The notes below the pieces were generated by a model that was not told the DNA's origin, did not search any database, and saw only the letters and a list, made by a program, of their open reading frames with translations. Below are positions 41,693-49,773 of a stretch of 49,921 bases of DNA, piece by piece. Source of the DNA: Hyphomicrobiales bacterium (GTDB taxonomy: Bacteria > Pseudomonadota > Alphaproteobacteria > Rhizobiales > Aestuariivirgaceae); contig JANYHB010000066.1 of NCBI GenBank assembly GCA_025359265.1, positions 1 through 49,921 of the forward strand. The letters are read 5' to 3'. Position numbers and translations under genes: made by a program. Numbering within the stretch: the stretch's first letter is position 1; each line of letters opens with the position of its first letter.

Positions 41693-42481
41693 ATGACGCA
41701 AACAGACACCATCGAAAGCAAAGCAGGTTCAAACGGTAATAACACGAAACCACTGTGCGCAATTTCTGGCAAGCCCTATCCGGTACGATCTTTGCAGTCT
41801 CTTGGAAGTTTGCGGCCTTCGTTGACTGAGATCATCCTGCGTGATCATCCGGCGCTTACGCATCATGCGATGATCAGCACCGCAGAACTCGATAAATATC
41901 GCATGCGTTATGTTGAAGATATGCTTTTGGCGGAGCATGGCGAACTTACGGCCCTTGACAAAGAAGTGGCCAAAAGCATTGCCGAGCATGATACAATCGC
42001 CGAAAACATTGAAGATGTTTATGACGATACCCGTAAATTGTCGGATCGTCTTTCTGACAATATGGCGCGATATGGCGGAAGTTGGTATTTCTTGATCGGT
42101 TTTGGATTTTTTCTGTTGGCGTGGATGGCGGTCAATACCATTATTTATGCCAAATGGTCGTTTGATCCGTATCCTTTTATTTTCTTGAATCTCGTATTGT
42201 CCTGCTTGGCGGCAATACAAGCTCCAGTGATTTTGATGAGCCAGCGCCGCGCGGAATCAAAAGATCGTTTGCGGGCGCAGAGTGATTACCGCGTGAACCT
42301 TAAAGCTGAGTTGGAAATCCGCCACTTGCACGAAAAGCTGGATTATCTGGTAAGCAAGCAGTGGGAAAGGCTGATGGAAATCCAGCAATTGCAGCTGCAA
42401 ACCTTGCAAGAAAATCGACCGAAGTCGCTAGTCAAAACCAAGAAGAAGAAAAAGAAAGTTGCAATTTCCGCATTAGCCTAG
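41693..42481 (+). CDS. DUF1003 membrane protein
   Basis: The DUF1003 core consists of two helices: WYFLIGFGFFLLAWMAVNTI and PFIFLNLVLSCLAAIQAPVI, followed by MSQRRAESKDRLRAQSDYRV, the family hallmark. A soluble N-terminal domain of about 120 residues contains CAISGKPYPVRSLQSLGSLR, and a coiled-coil C terminus ends in a Lys-rich tail. A GAGG site precedes the ATG at 41693; an in-frame TTG lies one codon upstream. The function of the family is unknown; it stands alone here. Confidence 0.87.
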   Translation: MTQTDTIESKAGSNGNNTKPLCAISGKPYPVRSLQSLGSLRPSLTEIILRDHPALTHHAMISTAELDKYRMRYVEDMLLAEHGELTALDKEVAKSIAEHDTIAENIEDVYDDTRKLSDRLSDNMARYGGSWYFLIGFGFFLLAWMAVNTIIYAKWSFDPYPFIFLNLVLSCLAAIQAPVILMSQRRAESKDRLRAQSDYRVNLKAELEIRHLHEKLDYLVSKQWERLMEIQQLQLQTLQENRPKSLVKTKKKKKKVAISALA

Positions 42482-42587
42482 GATGGTTACGACCGCCGTA
42501 TCAATATCTGTCGGAATTCCGCATCTGATGGCGATTAAAGAACTGGGGTGTTTTGCGATGGCCAAGTTATCCCTCTGTTCATAAAAT

Positions 42588-43598
42588 CTATGCCCAGCCC
42601 CACTGGTCAGCAAGGCTCAGGCACTCTTTCCAGCCCACGACAGTTTCAGTGGTGGCAGCACCGCGCAAAGATGCTGCCGCAGTGGCATGGGCAAGTTTGA
42701 GAGACTGCGACAATGGCCAGCCCTCATGCTGCCCGAACAACATGCCCGCAGCAAAACAATCTCCTGCACCGTTATTGCCAATAATTTCCGCTGGCGGCAC
42801 ATCCACGGATGGCCGCTCGACAACTGTGCCGTTTCGTGAAAGTGCCACTCCGCCTGAGGGAAAGTGTATGGCAATCATCGCAAGTTTGGAGTGAGTCATA
42901 ATTTTTTCGGCTGCAAGGCGGCAGGCCGCGGCATCTGAAACGCCATTCTGCAGCGTGCCTATCTCGGCCAAAGCGCCAGCCTCGTAATCATTGATGATCA
43001 ATGTTTCGAGATAATCGAGCATGGGCAAGCCGGCAGCGCGCACTTTCTCAGGCTCAACCGAAACCATTTCCATGTTGGGGTGCAACCCGGCAGCGCGGGC
43101 TTTTTTCAGCACGGCAACCCAGCCGGAAACTTCATTTTGCCATGCGCCATCCAACTTCGGCATCAGGCCCGCCAAGCCTAAATGCACGATGCGGCAGGTG
43201 GTCTGGGTAAAATTAAAATCATCTGGGCATTGCACGGCCAAAGCGCCAGCGTGATGAAAAAAGGTGCGCTTCCTGGTGTCTTGTGCCGTCATGGCGAGGG
43301 TGAGCGATGTATCAAGGCCTTTGCGGCGCTCCAAGGCCTCACGGTTGATACGCAGTTCATCGCATATGCGAAACAGATGTGCTGCGCCTTCATCATCGCC
43401 CACCAAGCCCATGGCTTCAACGGGGAAATTTGCCCCCAATCGCATTAATGCTGTGGCCAAGTTGTAGCCTGGGCAACCACCGTGATCGGATTGGCGCAAT
43501 ATTGTCGAAACGGTTTCTTCTGGCGGCCAGAAGTTGATGGCAATGTTGCGATCAATACACCAGGAACCAGCGCTAAGAATGCCTCTGCGGGCCGCCAT
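42588..43598 (-). CDS. PfkB-family carbohydrate kinase
   Basis: This ribokinase-type kinase of 336 residues has the substrate region GGCPGYNLATALMRLGANF (the GG motif) and PfkB signature 2, IIGNNGAGDCFAAGMLFG, with the catalytic Asp. The sugar substrate is not evident. The gene begins directly after the aldolase stop with no gap, so a kinase followed by an aldolase acting on the phosphorylated product is a natural reading. Confidence 0.9.
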   Translation of the reverse strand: MAARRGILSAGSWCIDRNIAINFWPPEETVSTILRQSDHGGCPGYNLATALMRLGANFPVEAMGLVGDDEGAAHLFRICDELRINREALERRKGLDTSLTLAMTAQDTRKRTFFHHAGALAVQCPDDFNFTQTTCRIVHLGLAGLMPKLDGAWQNEVSGWVAVLKKARAAGLHPNMEMVSVEPEKVRAAGLPMLDYLETLIINDYEAGALAEIGTLQNGVSDAAACRLAAEKIMTHSKLAMIAIHFPSGGVALSRNGTVVERPSVDVPPAEIIGNNGAGDCFAAGMLFGQHEGWPLSQSLKLAHATAAASLRGAATTETVVGWKECLSLADQWGWA

Positions 43599-44579
43599 TT
43601 ATTTGAGCACCGGATCGGTGATTTCAATGTCTTCAGCCAGGGGTCGATCAGCAGCCAGTCGATTTTTGATGAGGTGATCGTGGTAAGCCTTCACCGCTTC
43701 GCTGCCCGTGAGCTCATTCTCTACTACCGCGCGCATCAGCTCCACCAGCTTGAGGGGACTTTCAGCAAAGTTAATCTTTCGGCCAAATAGCGCCACGCGC
43801 GCGCCATGCTTTTCGGCTTGTGATGCCAGTTCAAAAGTATCGCGCGTGGTGCCGCGTCCGCCGCCCAAAATGCCGACAATGAGATGGCCAGGATCATAGC
43901 TGGCCAATTCTTCCATCGATTTGGCACCATTATATTGCATTTTAAGAAAGGCCGGATGCTCTTGTGAAGTGACACCCGCCAATGTGCGCACGATGCAATC
44001 ATTGATGAAGCTGCCGAGATCAGCACCCTTCAAACCAATATCAAAAGCTGGGTTGAACACTTCAAGAAAGTGCCGCATCTTGGCTTTTTGCGCCTCTTCA
44101 CGAAATGCAGCATAGGCTTCTAATGACTTCAGATCATGATTCACATTGTTGCTGTAAGTCACTGAATAAAGGCCTAAATCAGCCAGCTTTGAAGCCGCCC
44201 GGATTCGGGCTGAACGAAAGGGATGCGAAGGCGTATCTTTATAAGTAGCGCCGCGTTGAGACCAGATATCGGTGGTGTCATTCAAGCGAATGGCGACAGT
44301 GACTTTTGATTTCGTAAATATTTTCCCCTTATGCAGCGCCTCTGCCGATGAGGCGGAAACCAACATGATGTCAACCAGGCCAGACTTGGTCATATCTGCC
44401 ATGGCTGAAAGATATTCGACTTTGGTTTTGAGACGCGGTTCAGCGCGATGTGGGCCGGGTGCGGCGCGACCAAAGCCCATGTCGCCATCTTTAGCGTCGG
44501 CGATGATAAAGTCTGAGGGCTTATATTTGCTGATGCGAATTTTGGCGAGTTTTGCGTCAAGTGTTTTCATGACCGCCAT
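43599..44579 (-). CDS. Class I aldolase-like TIM-barrel protein (DeoC/LacD/FbaB group)
   Basis: This 326-residue protein resembles class I aldolases. A candidate Schiff-base lysine is in RVALFGRKINFAESPLKLV (about 272-273), with a phosphate-binding stretch VGILGGGRGTTRDTF just before it. The start MAVMKTLDAKLAKIRISKYK allows ATG at 44579 or 44570. The partner PfkB kinase is immediately downstream. The pair suggests breakdown of a keto- or deoxy-sugar phosphate; the actual sugar is not known. No transporter or dedicated regulator is adjacent. Confidence 0.7.
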   Translation of the reverse strand: MAVMKTLDAKLAKIRISKYKPSDFIIADAKDGDMGFGRAAPGPHRAEPRLKTKVEYLSAMADMTKSGLVDIMLVSASSAEALHKGKIFTKSKVTVAIRLNDTTDIWSQRGATYKDTPSHPFRSARIRAASKLADLGLYSVTYSNNVNHDLKSLEAYAAFREEAQKAKMRHFLEVFNPAFDIGLKGADLGSFINDCIVRTLAGVTSQEHPAFLKMQYNGAKSMEELASYDPGHLIVGILGGGRGTTRDTFELASQAEKHGARVALFGRKINFAESPLKLVELMRAVVENELTGSEAVKAYHDHLIKNRLAADRPLAEDIEITDPVLK

Positions 44580-44597
44580 ACAAATGCCGTGACCCAG

Positions 44598-45257
44598 CTA
44601 AGTCAATGCGGAAATATGGGTAGCAAAAGATTTCATGGCGGCCTGGCCCTCATCGGTTAACGCGTATATGCCGCGCCCGGCACGCCCAAACCAGCCATAG
44701 TAGTTATCGCGCATAATGTTGGCAGCGCGGTCTACTTTAGTGGCATCACGCAAAGCTGCCAATTTGCTGGGGCCGTGTGTATTCAGATGCGTGAGACACC
44801 GTAAAGCATCTTGCTTGTAGGACGTCATTAATTTGGTGCCGCCGCTGCCGCCCAAGTTTGGATCACCTTTGCGTTTGGTAAATTCTTTCAGCAGCTGGTG
44901 CTGGCGCTTCACAGATTTGCGCGGCGCATAAGGCTGAGGCTCTGCCAAAACTTCGATACTGCCCGAAGCTGCCACAACAATGAGGCCAAGCCCCAATCTG
45001 CGGCAAAGTTTTGCCGCCTCCGGGGGCAGCCCGCGCTTGGGGCGCGCCACGGCGATGTAAACAACATCGGCCAAGGCCAATCGATCAACAGCCTGATAGA
45101 GCAACTGCAAAGTGAAACTTAGTTTCAGTTCCACAATTACCAGCCCCGCATCGCCGTGCCGCGCCACCACATCGCAACCGTTCACCTCTGCCTTCACCTC
45201 AAAGCCACGGGCTTCAAGGAAAGATTTAATGACCGGATAAAGATCAGTCTCGCGCAT
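44598..45257 (-). CDS. DUF2161 family, PD-(D/E)xK nuclease-like protein
   Basis: The N-terminal half has a PD-(D/E)xK-type core: an early helix RETDLYPVIKSFLEARGFEV, the Asp in NGCDVVARHG, the E-x-K in VIVELKLSFTLQL and an alpha/beta continuation YIAVARPKRGL. The C-terminal half (about 115-219), with SYKQDALRCLTHLNTHGPSK and YGWFGRAGRGIYALTDEG, looks like a winged-helix domain. DUF2161 proteins are annotated as putative phosphodiesterases without proven activity. It is found as a single gene in many Rhizobiales and Rhodobacterales, so it is not clearly a defence gene. Confidence 0.82.
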   Translation of the reverse strand: MRETDLYPVIKSFLEARGFEVKAEVNGCDVVARHGDAGLVIVELKLSFTLQLLYQAVDRLALADVVYIAVARPKRGLPPEAAKLCRRLGLGLIVVAASGSIEVLAEPQPYAPRKSVKRQHQLLKEFTKRKGDPNLGGSGGTKLMTSYKQDALRCLTHLNTHGPSKLAALRDATKVDRAANIMRDNYYGWFGRAGRGIYALTDEGQAAMKSFATHISALT

Positions 45258-45739
45258 GGGGGAGGAATAGCGCGATTCGAAAAACTTATCCTTCTCCAGC
45301 GACTGAAACAGCGCTGCAGGTTGTGGAGCTTGCTAGGTAACAGGGCATCGCCCTGTGGAGCAACACCATGGGTAGGCCGAGTGCGGGGGAGGGACACGAG
45401 GCAATAAGACAATTGCCTAAATAATAATTCCTATAATCTGCAAATAGTCCTTGCAAGCGTGCGCTTGTGCTGCTATGTCTCGTCATACTCCACAACTGGG
45501 TTAGCACTTGTGTGGGTTTTAGAATTCCAACCAACGGTTTGAGCCGGTAGCAAAACGAAGTTGGGAAAGAGAGAACTATGGGCCGCGGCTTGGCAAAAGT
45601 TTATTGCACTATTTTTGACTGTAGTCGCACAGCGATGTCACCTTAATCATGAAAATCAGATCGGAGAAGGGTCCCGGCCCGACGGATTCCGCTGGGTTAG
45701 CCAAGTTTACGCGAAAATGTTTGGGAACAGCGCCAATAA
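45258..45739. other. Intergenic region of 480 nt without a recognised gene
   Basis: The region lies between the start of the DUF2161 gene and the stop of ilvE. A perfect 7-bp hairpin, ACAGGGC-ATC-GCCCTGT (45340-45356), is flanked by a GTGGAGC direct repeat (starting about 45323 and 45355). A 22-codon frame from ATG at 45578 has a purine-rich leader but no family resemblance. I see no tRNA, SRP RNA or riboswitch that I can name; an unrecognised small RNA is possible. Confidence 0.4.
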
Positions 45740-46612
45740 TCAGGTTTGTATTTCCTTCGCATAGGCATCCATCAGCGCGCGGCTGATGTTGCCTGGGGTA
45801 AACTTATATGGCCCAATTTCGGCAACAGGGGTTACTTCCGCAGCTGAGCCAACGATGAAGCATTCATTCATGCTGGGCAATTCATCGGGCATGATGCGGC
45901 GTTCAACAACGCTCATGCCGTTTTTCTTGGCCAATTCAATTACGGTTTGCCTGGTGATGCCGTTGAGGAAGCAATCGGCAATGGGGGTGTGGATTTGGCC
46001 ATCTTTGGTGAAGAAGATATTGGCACCTGTGCATTCGGCTACGCGGCCTTGCCAATCCAACATCATGGCATCGGCATAGCCTTTCTTCTCGGCTTTATGT
46101 TTGGAGATGGTGCAGATCATATACAGCCCCGCCGCCTTGGCATGAACCGGGGCGCACATCGGGTCTGGCCTGCGATAATCAGCAATATCCAATCGAATGC
46201 CCTTCATTTTGGTTTCGGGGTCAAACATTGAAGGCCACAACCAAGTGGCAATGGCGACGTGAATTCTATTATTTTGCGCTGCCACTGCCATCATTTCAGA
46301 ACCACGGAACGCGACAGGGCGCACATATTGGTCTCCGCCGCCATTAGCCGCAACGACTGCGTCTTTGGCGGCCAAGATCACCTCATTGGTATACGGAATA
46401 TCAAAATCGAGGATATTCGCCGATGTGCGGAAACGCTCGGTGTGTTCCTTCGATTTGAAAATCTTGCCAGCATAAGCGCGCTCACCCTCGAATACCGAGG
46501 AGCCATAGTGCAGGCCATGGGTGAGAACATGCACCTTTGCGTCCTGCCACTGGACAAGTTGGCCATTAAACCAGATGGTGCCTTGGCGCTTGTCAAAAGG
46601 GATAATTGTCAC
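45740..46612 (-). CDS. ilvE: Branched-chain amino acid aminotransferase
   Basis: This fold-type IV PLP aminotransferase handles leucine, isoleucine and valine. The N terminus IWFNGQLVQWQDAKVHVLTH and HYGSSVFEGERAY are typical; RPVAFRG and the cofactor-lysine segment ISKHKAEKKGYADAMMLD follow. GRVAECTGANIFF, GITRQTVIELA and CFIVGSAAEVTPVAEI complete the family motifs. At 290 residues it has the usual length. It is divergent from the petP-type regulator gene, with 81 nt between start codons, as in many Rhizobiales. Confidence 0.94.
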   Translation of the reverse strand: MTIIPFDKRQGTIWFNGQLVQWQDAKVHVLTHGLHYGSSVFEGERAYAGKIFKSKEHTERFRTSANILDFDIPYTNEVILAAKDAVVAANGGGDQYVRPVAFRGSEMMAVAAQNNRIHVAIATWLWPSMFDPETKMKGIRLDIADYRRPDPMCAPVHAKAAGLYMICTISKHKAEKKGYADAMMLDWQGRVAECTGANIFFTKDGQIHTPIADCFLNGITRQTVIELAKKNGMSVVERRIMPDELPSMNECFIVGSAAEVTPVAEIGPYKFTPGNISRALMDAYAKEIQT

Positions 46613-46684
46613 GATTTCCTCCGCAGGAATTTGGTTTTGTTATGGAATCCGCTAGATAGCAATGATGATAACATGAATGGAAAA

Positions 46685-46705
46685 TATGTCAATATGGCTG
46701 ACATA
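46685..46705. promoter_or_regulatory. Inverted repeat across the petP start codon, possible operator
   Basis: TATGTCA (46685-46691) and TGACATA (46699-46705) form perfect 7-bp arms around 7 nt. The ATG of the MarR-type gene (46694-46696) lies inside the spacer. MarR proteins often bind such palindromes at their own promoter, so autoregulation is plausible. The overlap with coding sequence is unusual and could also be coincidence. Confidence 0.45.
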
Positions 46706-47179
46706 ACTTTAGACGAAAAAAATCAAACGATGGCTTTGGTGGAGCTGATGTTTTTTGCCTACCGCGATTTTGTGGCTGATCCTGACCATTTGCTGGAAGG
46801 CCTGGGTTTTGGGCGCGCCCATCACCGCGTGCTGCATTTTGTGGGCCGCAATCCCGGCATTACGGTGGCAGGGTTGTTGGACATATTACAAATTACCAAG
46901 CAGAGCCTTGCGCGGGTTTTGAAGGAACTGATCGATAAGAACTATATCGTCCAGCACGAGGGTGTAGAGGATCGACGCCAGCGGCTGCTTCAACTCACGC
47001 AATTAGGTAAGAGCTTGCGCAAAAAGCTGACTGCGCCGCAGATAGCAAGATTTGAGAGAGCCATGTTAGAATCGGGATTGGACCCGCATTTGTTTAAGTC
47101 TGTGCTTTTACATTTGATCGACCCCGTCAATCAGAGCGTGGTGACCGCGATGACCGAGGCGTACAAACGCGATGACTGA
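46694..47179 (+). CDS. petP: MarR-family transcriptional regulator, PetP type
   Basis: This 161-residue winged-helix protein contains HHRVLHFVGRNPGITVAGLL, ITKQSLARVLKELIDKNYIV and GVEDRRQRLLQLTQLGKSL, the MarR helix-turn-helix and wing. The order MarR - OmpR-type regulator - sensor kinase, next to ilvE, matches the alphaproteobacterial petP-petR locus. I place the start at the ATG at 46694 (MADITL), with TGGAAAA upstream; the frame is open far upstream inside ilvE and an ATG at 46673 is the main alternative. The stop overlaps petR by 8 nt. Confidence 0.87.
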   Translation: MADITLDEKNQTMALVELMFFAYRDFVADPDHLLEGLGFGRAHHRVLHFVGRNPGITVAGLLDILQITKQSLARVLKELIDKNYIVQHEGVEDRRQRLLQLTQLGKSLRKKLTAPQIARFERAMLESGLDPHLFKSVLLHLIDPVNQSVVTAMTEAYKRDD

Positions 47180-47864
47180 AGCTCCACATATTTTGGTTAT
47201 TGATGACGATGCGCGGCTGCGAGTTTTGTTAAAGGATTTTCTATCGACCAAAGGCTATCGCGTCACGGCCGTGGCTTCGGCAATGGCCGCGAGCAAAATG
47301 ATCGCTGGTTTGGCATTTGATGCAATAGTGCTGGATGTGATGATGCCAGGAGAAAATGGTTTGAGCTTCGTCAAACGGCTGCGCAACAAAGTAATGCCCC
47401 TGCCAGTGCTGATGCTATCGGCCATGGCCGAATCTGCAGATCGGATAAGCGGGCTTGAGTCTGGAAGCGATGACTATTTAGTCAAGCCTTTTGAGCCACA
47501 AGAACTGCTTCTCAGATTGCAAAGTCTTCTGCGCCGTTCTCAGACCATTGCCATGGAGATGACGAAGATAAATTTTGGCCCATTCTCGTTTGAGATAAAA
47601 CTCGGGGAGCTGGTGAAATCAGGCAAGATTGTGAAACTTACTTCCAGCGAACGAGATATCTTACGGTTGCTGGTGAGAGCTTCAGGGAAAGTTGTTTCGC
47701 GGGATGCCTTGGCGGGCGGGGAAAGCCTAGATGCCACACGCAAAGTTGATGTGCAGATCAATCGCCTACGACAAAAAATTGAAGATGACCCCGGTATGCC
47801 GCGCTACCTGCAAACGGTGCGTGGGCAGGGATATGCCTTGTTAACGGACCGTATTGATGCCTGA
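47172..47864 (+). CDS. petR: OmpR-family response regulator, PetR type
   Basis: This full-length regulator (230 residues) has acidic residues in ILVIDDDARLRVLL, the phospho-acceptor Asp in AIVLDVMMPGENG (near 56), Lys in DYLVKPFEPQELL, and a C-terminal winged helix (LTSSERDILRLLVRASGKVV, VDVQINRLRQKIEDDP, LQTVRGQGYAL). It is coupled to petP before it and the kinase after it by short overlaps. The petR name comes from Rhodobacter capsulatus; targets in this organism are unknown. Confidence 0.92.
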   Translation: MTEAPHILVIDDDARLRVLLKDFLSTKGYRVTAVASAMAASKMIAGLAFDAIVLDVMMPGENGLSFVKRLRNKVMPLPVLMLSAMAESADRISGLESGSDDYLVKPFEPQELLLRLQSLLRRSQTIAMEMTKINFGPFSFEIKLGELVKSGKIVKLTSSERDILRLLVRASGKVVSRDALAGGESLDATRKVDVQINRLRQKIEDDPGMPRYLQTVRGQGYALLTDRIDA

Positions 47865-49209
47865 CAGCCCCTCACTTTACGATCGCTTCAATACAATATT
47901 GGAAGCCTATGCACCGGCTGATCTTTATCGTCGCGCTTTGGTGATTATGATTACCCCAGTGGTTTTGCTCCAAGTGTTGCTCGCCGGTGTTTTGGTTTCA
48001 CGTTATCTCGACAACGTTGCAAATGTTTTGGCGCGTTCGTTAGCAGATGAATCTGCGCTTTTGGTTCAGCTCTATGATCAATCAGATAAAACGCCGGCTG
48101 CTGTTGAGCAAATTCGAAGTTATGCGCAAAACACCTTACACATCAATTTCGCAGTCGAGCAGGATTCGGCTTTGCCGCCACCCAAGCCAGCACCCGTATT
48201 GGCCATATTGGATCGGCGGATAAATACTTATCTGGCACAAAGCCTTACGAAGCCTTTCGTTGTTGATTCTCGTGATGCCAATGGAAACGTTGCCATTCTC
48301 GTGCAAGCTGAGCCTTCGCATATCTTGGTTTTTGCGGTAGCACCAAATCGCGCCCAGGCAGAAGGCACACCATTGCTCCTCCTGTTCATGGCGCTATCAA
48401 CTTTGGCATTCATGGCCATTGCCGTTGTGTTCATGCGCAATCAGATCAAACCTATTCTTGACTTGACGGCGGCGGCGCAAGAGCTGGGCAAGGGGCGGGA
48501 TGTTGGTTACTTCACACCATCTGGCGCAACCGAGGTGCGCGTGGCGGGAGAGGCCTTTATTGACATGAGGCGCCGCATTGCACGACATGTTGAGCAACGC
48601 ACAACCCTGCTGGCAGGCGTTTCTCACGATTTGCGGACGATTCTCACACGCTTCAAGTTGGAACTTGCCGTACTGGGCGATTCCACCCGGACGAAAGCTC
48701 TGCATGCCGACGTAAATGAAATGCAGCATATGCTGGAGGACTACATGGCTTTTGTGCGCGGCGACGGCGGCGAACAGGCCAGCAACGTTGGGGTGGCAGA
48801 AATTGTGATTGGCGTGATTGAAAGTTTAGGTAAAATAAAAAGCAAGATCCATACCGGAGAATTTCCCCAGATCAATATTATGCTGAAGCCGAATGCTTTT
48901 CGTCGGTTGCTTGGCAATGTTGTGGTTAATGCCATGCGGTTTGGAACAGAAATTTCGGTGCGTGGCAATAATGTTGATGGTCGCTTGCTGATTTATGTTG
49001 ATGATAATGGGCCCGGCATTCCTGCCGAAATGCGAGAGGAGGCATTCAAGCCGTTCACGCGTCTTGATGAAGCTCGAAATCTTGATCATAGCGGTTCAGG
49101 TCTTGGGCTTGCAATTGCTCTTGATATTGCGCATGCCCATGGTGGTGATGTGGCTTTGGAGGATAGCCCGCTGGGTGGGTTGCGTGTTGTGATTAAGCTG
49201 CCTCTTTAA
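47857..49209 (+). CDS. EnvZ-like sensor histidine kinase of the petR operon
   Basis: This transmembrane kinase has a first helix near 30-52 (LVIMITPVVLLQVLLAGVLV) and a periplasmic region of about 110 residues. A second helix (LLLLFMALSTLAFMAIAVVF) leads into a HAMP domain and the H-box AGVSHDLRTILTRFKLELAV (His near 257). ATP-binding motifs are VVVNAMRFG, YVDDNGPGIP and GSGLGLAIALDIAHAHGG. The usual Pro after SHDLRT is replaced by Ile, a minor change. The ATG at 47857 overlaps the petR stop by 8 nt. It is the likely partner kinase of PetR. Confidence 0.92.
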   Translation: MPDSPSLYDRFNTILEAYAPADLYRRALVIMITPVVLLQVLLAGVLVSRYLDNVANVLARSLADESALLVQLYDQSDKTPAAVEQIRSYAQNTLHINFAVEQDSALPPPKPAPVLAILDRRINTYLAQSLTKPFVVDSRDANGNVAILVQAEPSHILVFAVAPNRAQAEGTPLLLLFMALSTLAFMAIAVVFMRNQIKPILDLTAAAQELGKGRDVGYFTPSGATEVRVAGEAFIDMRRRIARHVEQRTTLLAGVSHDLRTILTRFKLELAVLGDSTRTKALHADVNEMQHMLEDYMAFVRGDGGEQASNVGVAEIVIGVIESLGKIKSKIHTGEFPQINIMLKPNAFRRLLGNVVVNAMRFGTEISVRGNNVDGRLLIYVDDNGPGIPAEMREEAFKPFTRLDEARNLDHSGSGLGLAIALDIAHAHGGDVALEDSPLGGLRVVIKLPL

Positions 49210-49712
49210 TCACCACATGCTATCCTTGGCCCGACCCGGCCATTCGGCATCATATTTTGCGCCGTCAATTTCGCCACCCGTCATCGAGTCCAGAATTTCT
49301 CCGGCCGATGGCAATTGGTCTTGGGGGATGTGCCGCGCCGCGTCCCACAGGCCAGCGCGGATGACAGCTCTGGCACACTGGAAATATACCGCATCAACAT
49401 GGATCACCATCACACACCTTGGCAATTTGCCTTCCATCTCGAATGAATTGCACAGGGCTTGGTCGGTGGTGAGGCGGGCTGTGCCGTTGATGCGAAAAGT
49501 TGTTCCGCCGCCGGGCAAAAGCAACAGTAAAGCCACTTTGGGATTTTCGACGATGTTGCGCAGGCTATCAATGCGGTTGTTGCCGCGCCTATCGGGTAGG
49601 GCGATGTGTTTCTCATCCAGCACGCGAAGCACGGCTCCAGCTTCACCGCGTGGTGAGCAATCAAGTCCCTCAGGCCCCGTGGTTGCCAAGGCAACGAAGG
49701 GCGAGTGTTCAA
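49210..49712 (-). pseudogene. Pyridoxamine 5'-phosphate oxidase-like flavoprotein, 5' end removed by an IS
   Basis: The remaining protein matches the PPOX-class FMN-binding family: LIEHSPFVALATTGPEGLDC is followed by SPRGEAG, ALPDRRGNNRIDSLRNIVEN, VALLLLLPGGGTTFRINGTA, GEILDSMTGGE. Intact relatives are about 200 residues and have some 30 more residues before HSPF. Homology stops near 49712, exactly where IS481-type end sequence begins. The frame stays open into the IS but has no good start; the TTG at 49689 lies within conserved sequence. The gene is most likely inactivated. Confidence 0.8.
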
Positions 49713-49773
49713 TTAGGTGTTCAGTCCCGCCATTTGATGGAGCAATATTGGCTTCGCAATGGAGGGATTTGCT
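49706..49773 (+). mobile_element. Left end of an IS481-type insertion sequence
   Basis: The DNA from about 49706-49712 (TTAGGTGTTCAGTCC) through CCATTTGATGGAG and up to the transposase start resembles the left end of a common alphaproteobacterial IS481-group element. The exact border is uncertain by several bases; the interrupted PPOX gene places it near 49712. The right end is outside the window. Confidence 0.6.

Noticed and set aside
45286-45534. 82-aa minus-strand frame upstream of the DUF2161 gene
   Set aside because: It overlaps the hairpin region, has an odd composition and no recognisable motif or ribosome site.
45578-45646. 22-codon frame starting MGRGLAKVYC
   Set aside because: It has a purine-rich leader but no clear Shine-Dalgarno core, no hydrophobic or family-like sequence and no known relatives. 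It is kept only as a remark in the intergenic entry.
46259-46672. Long upstream extension of the petP frame
   Set aside because: It runs antisense through ilvE, whose protein is fully conserved there. MarR homology starts only after 46694.
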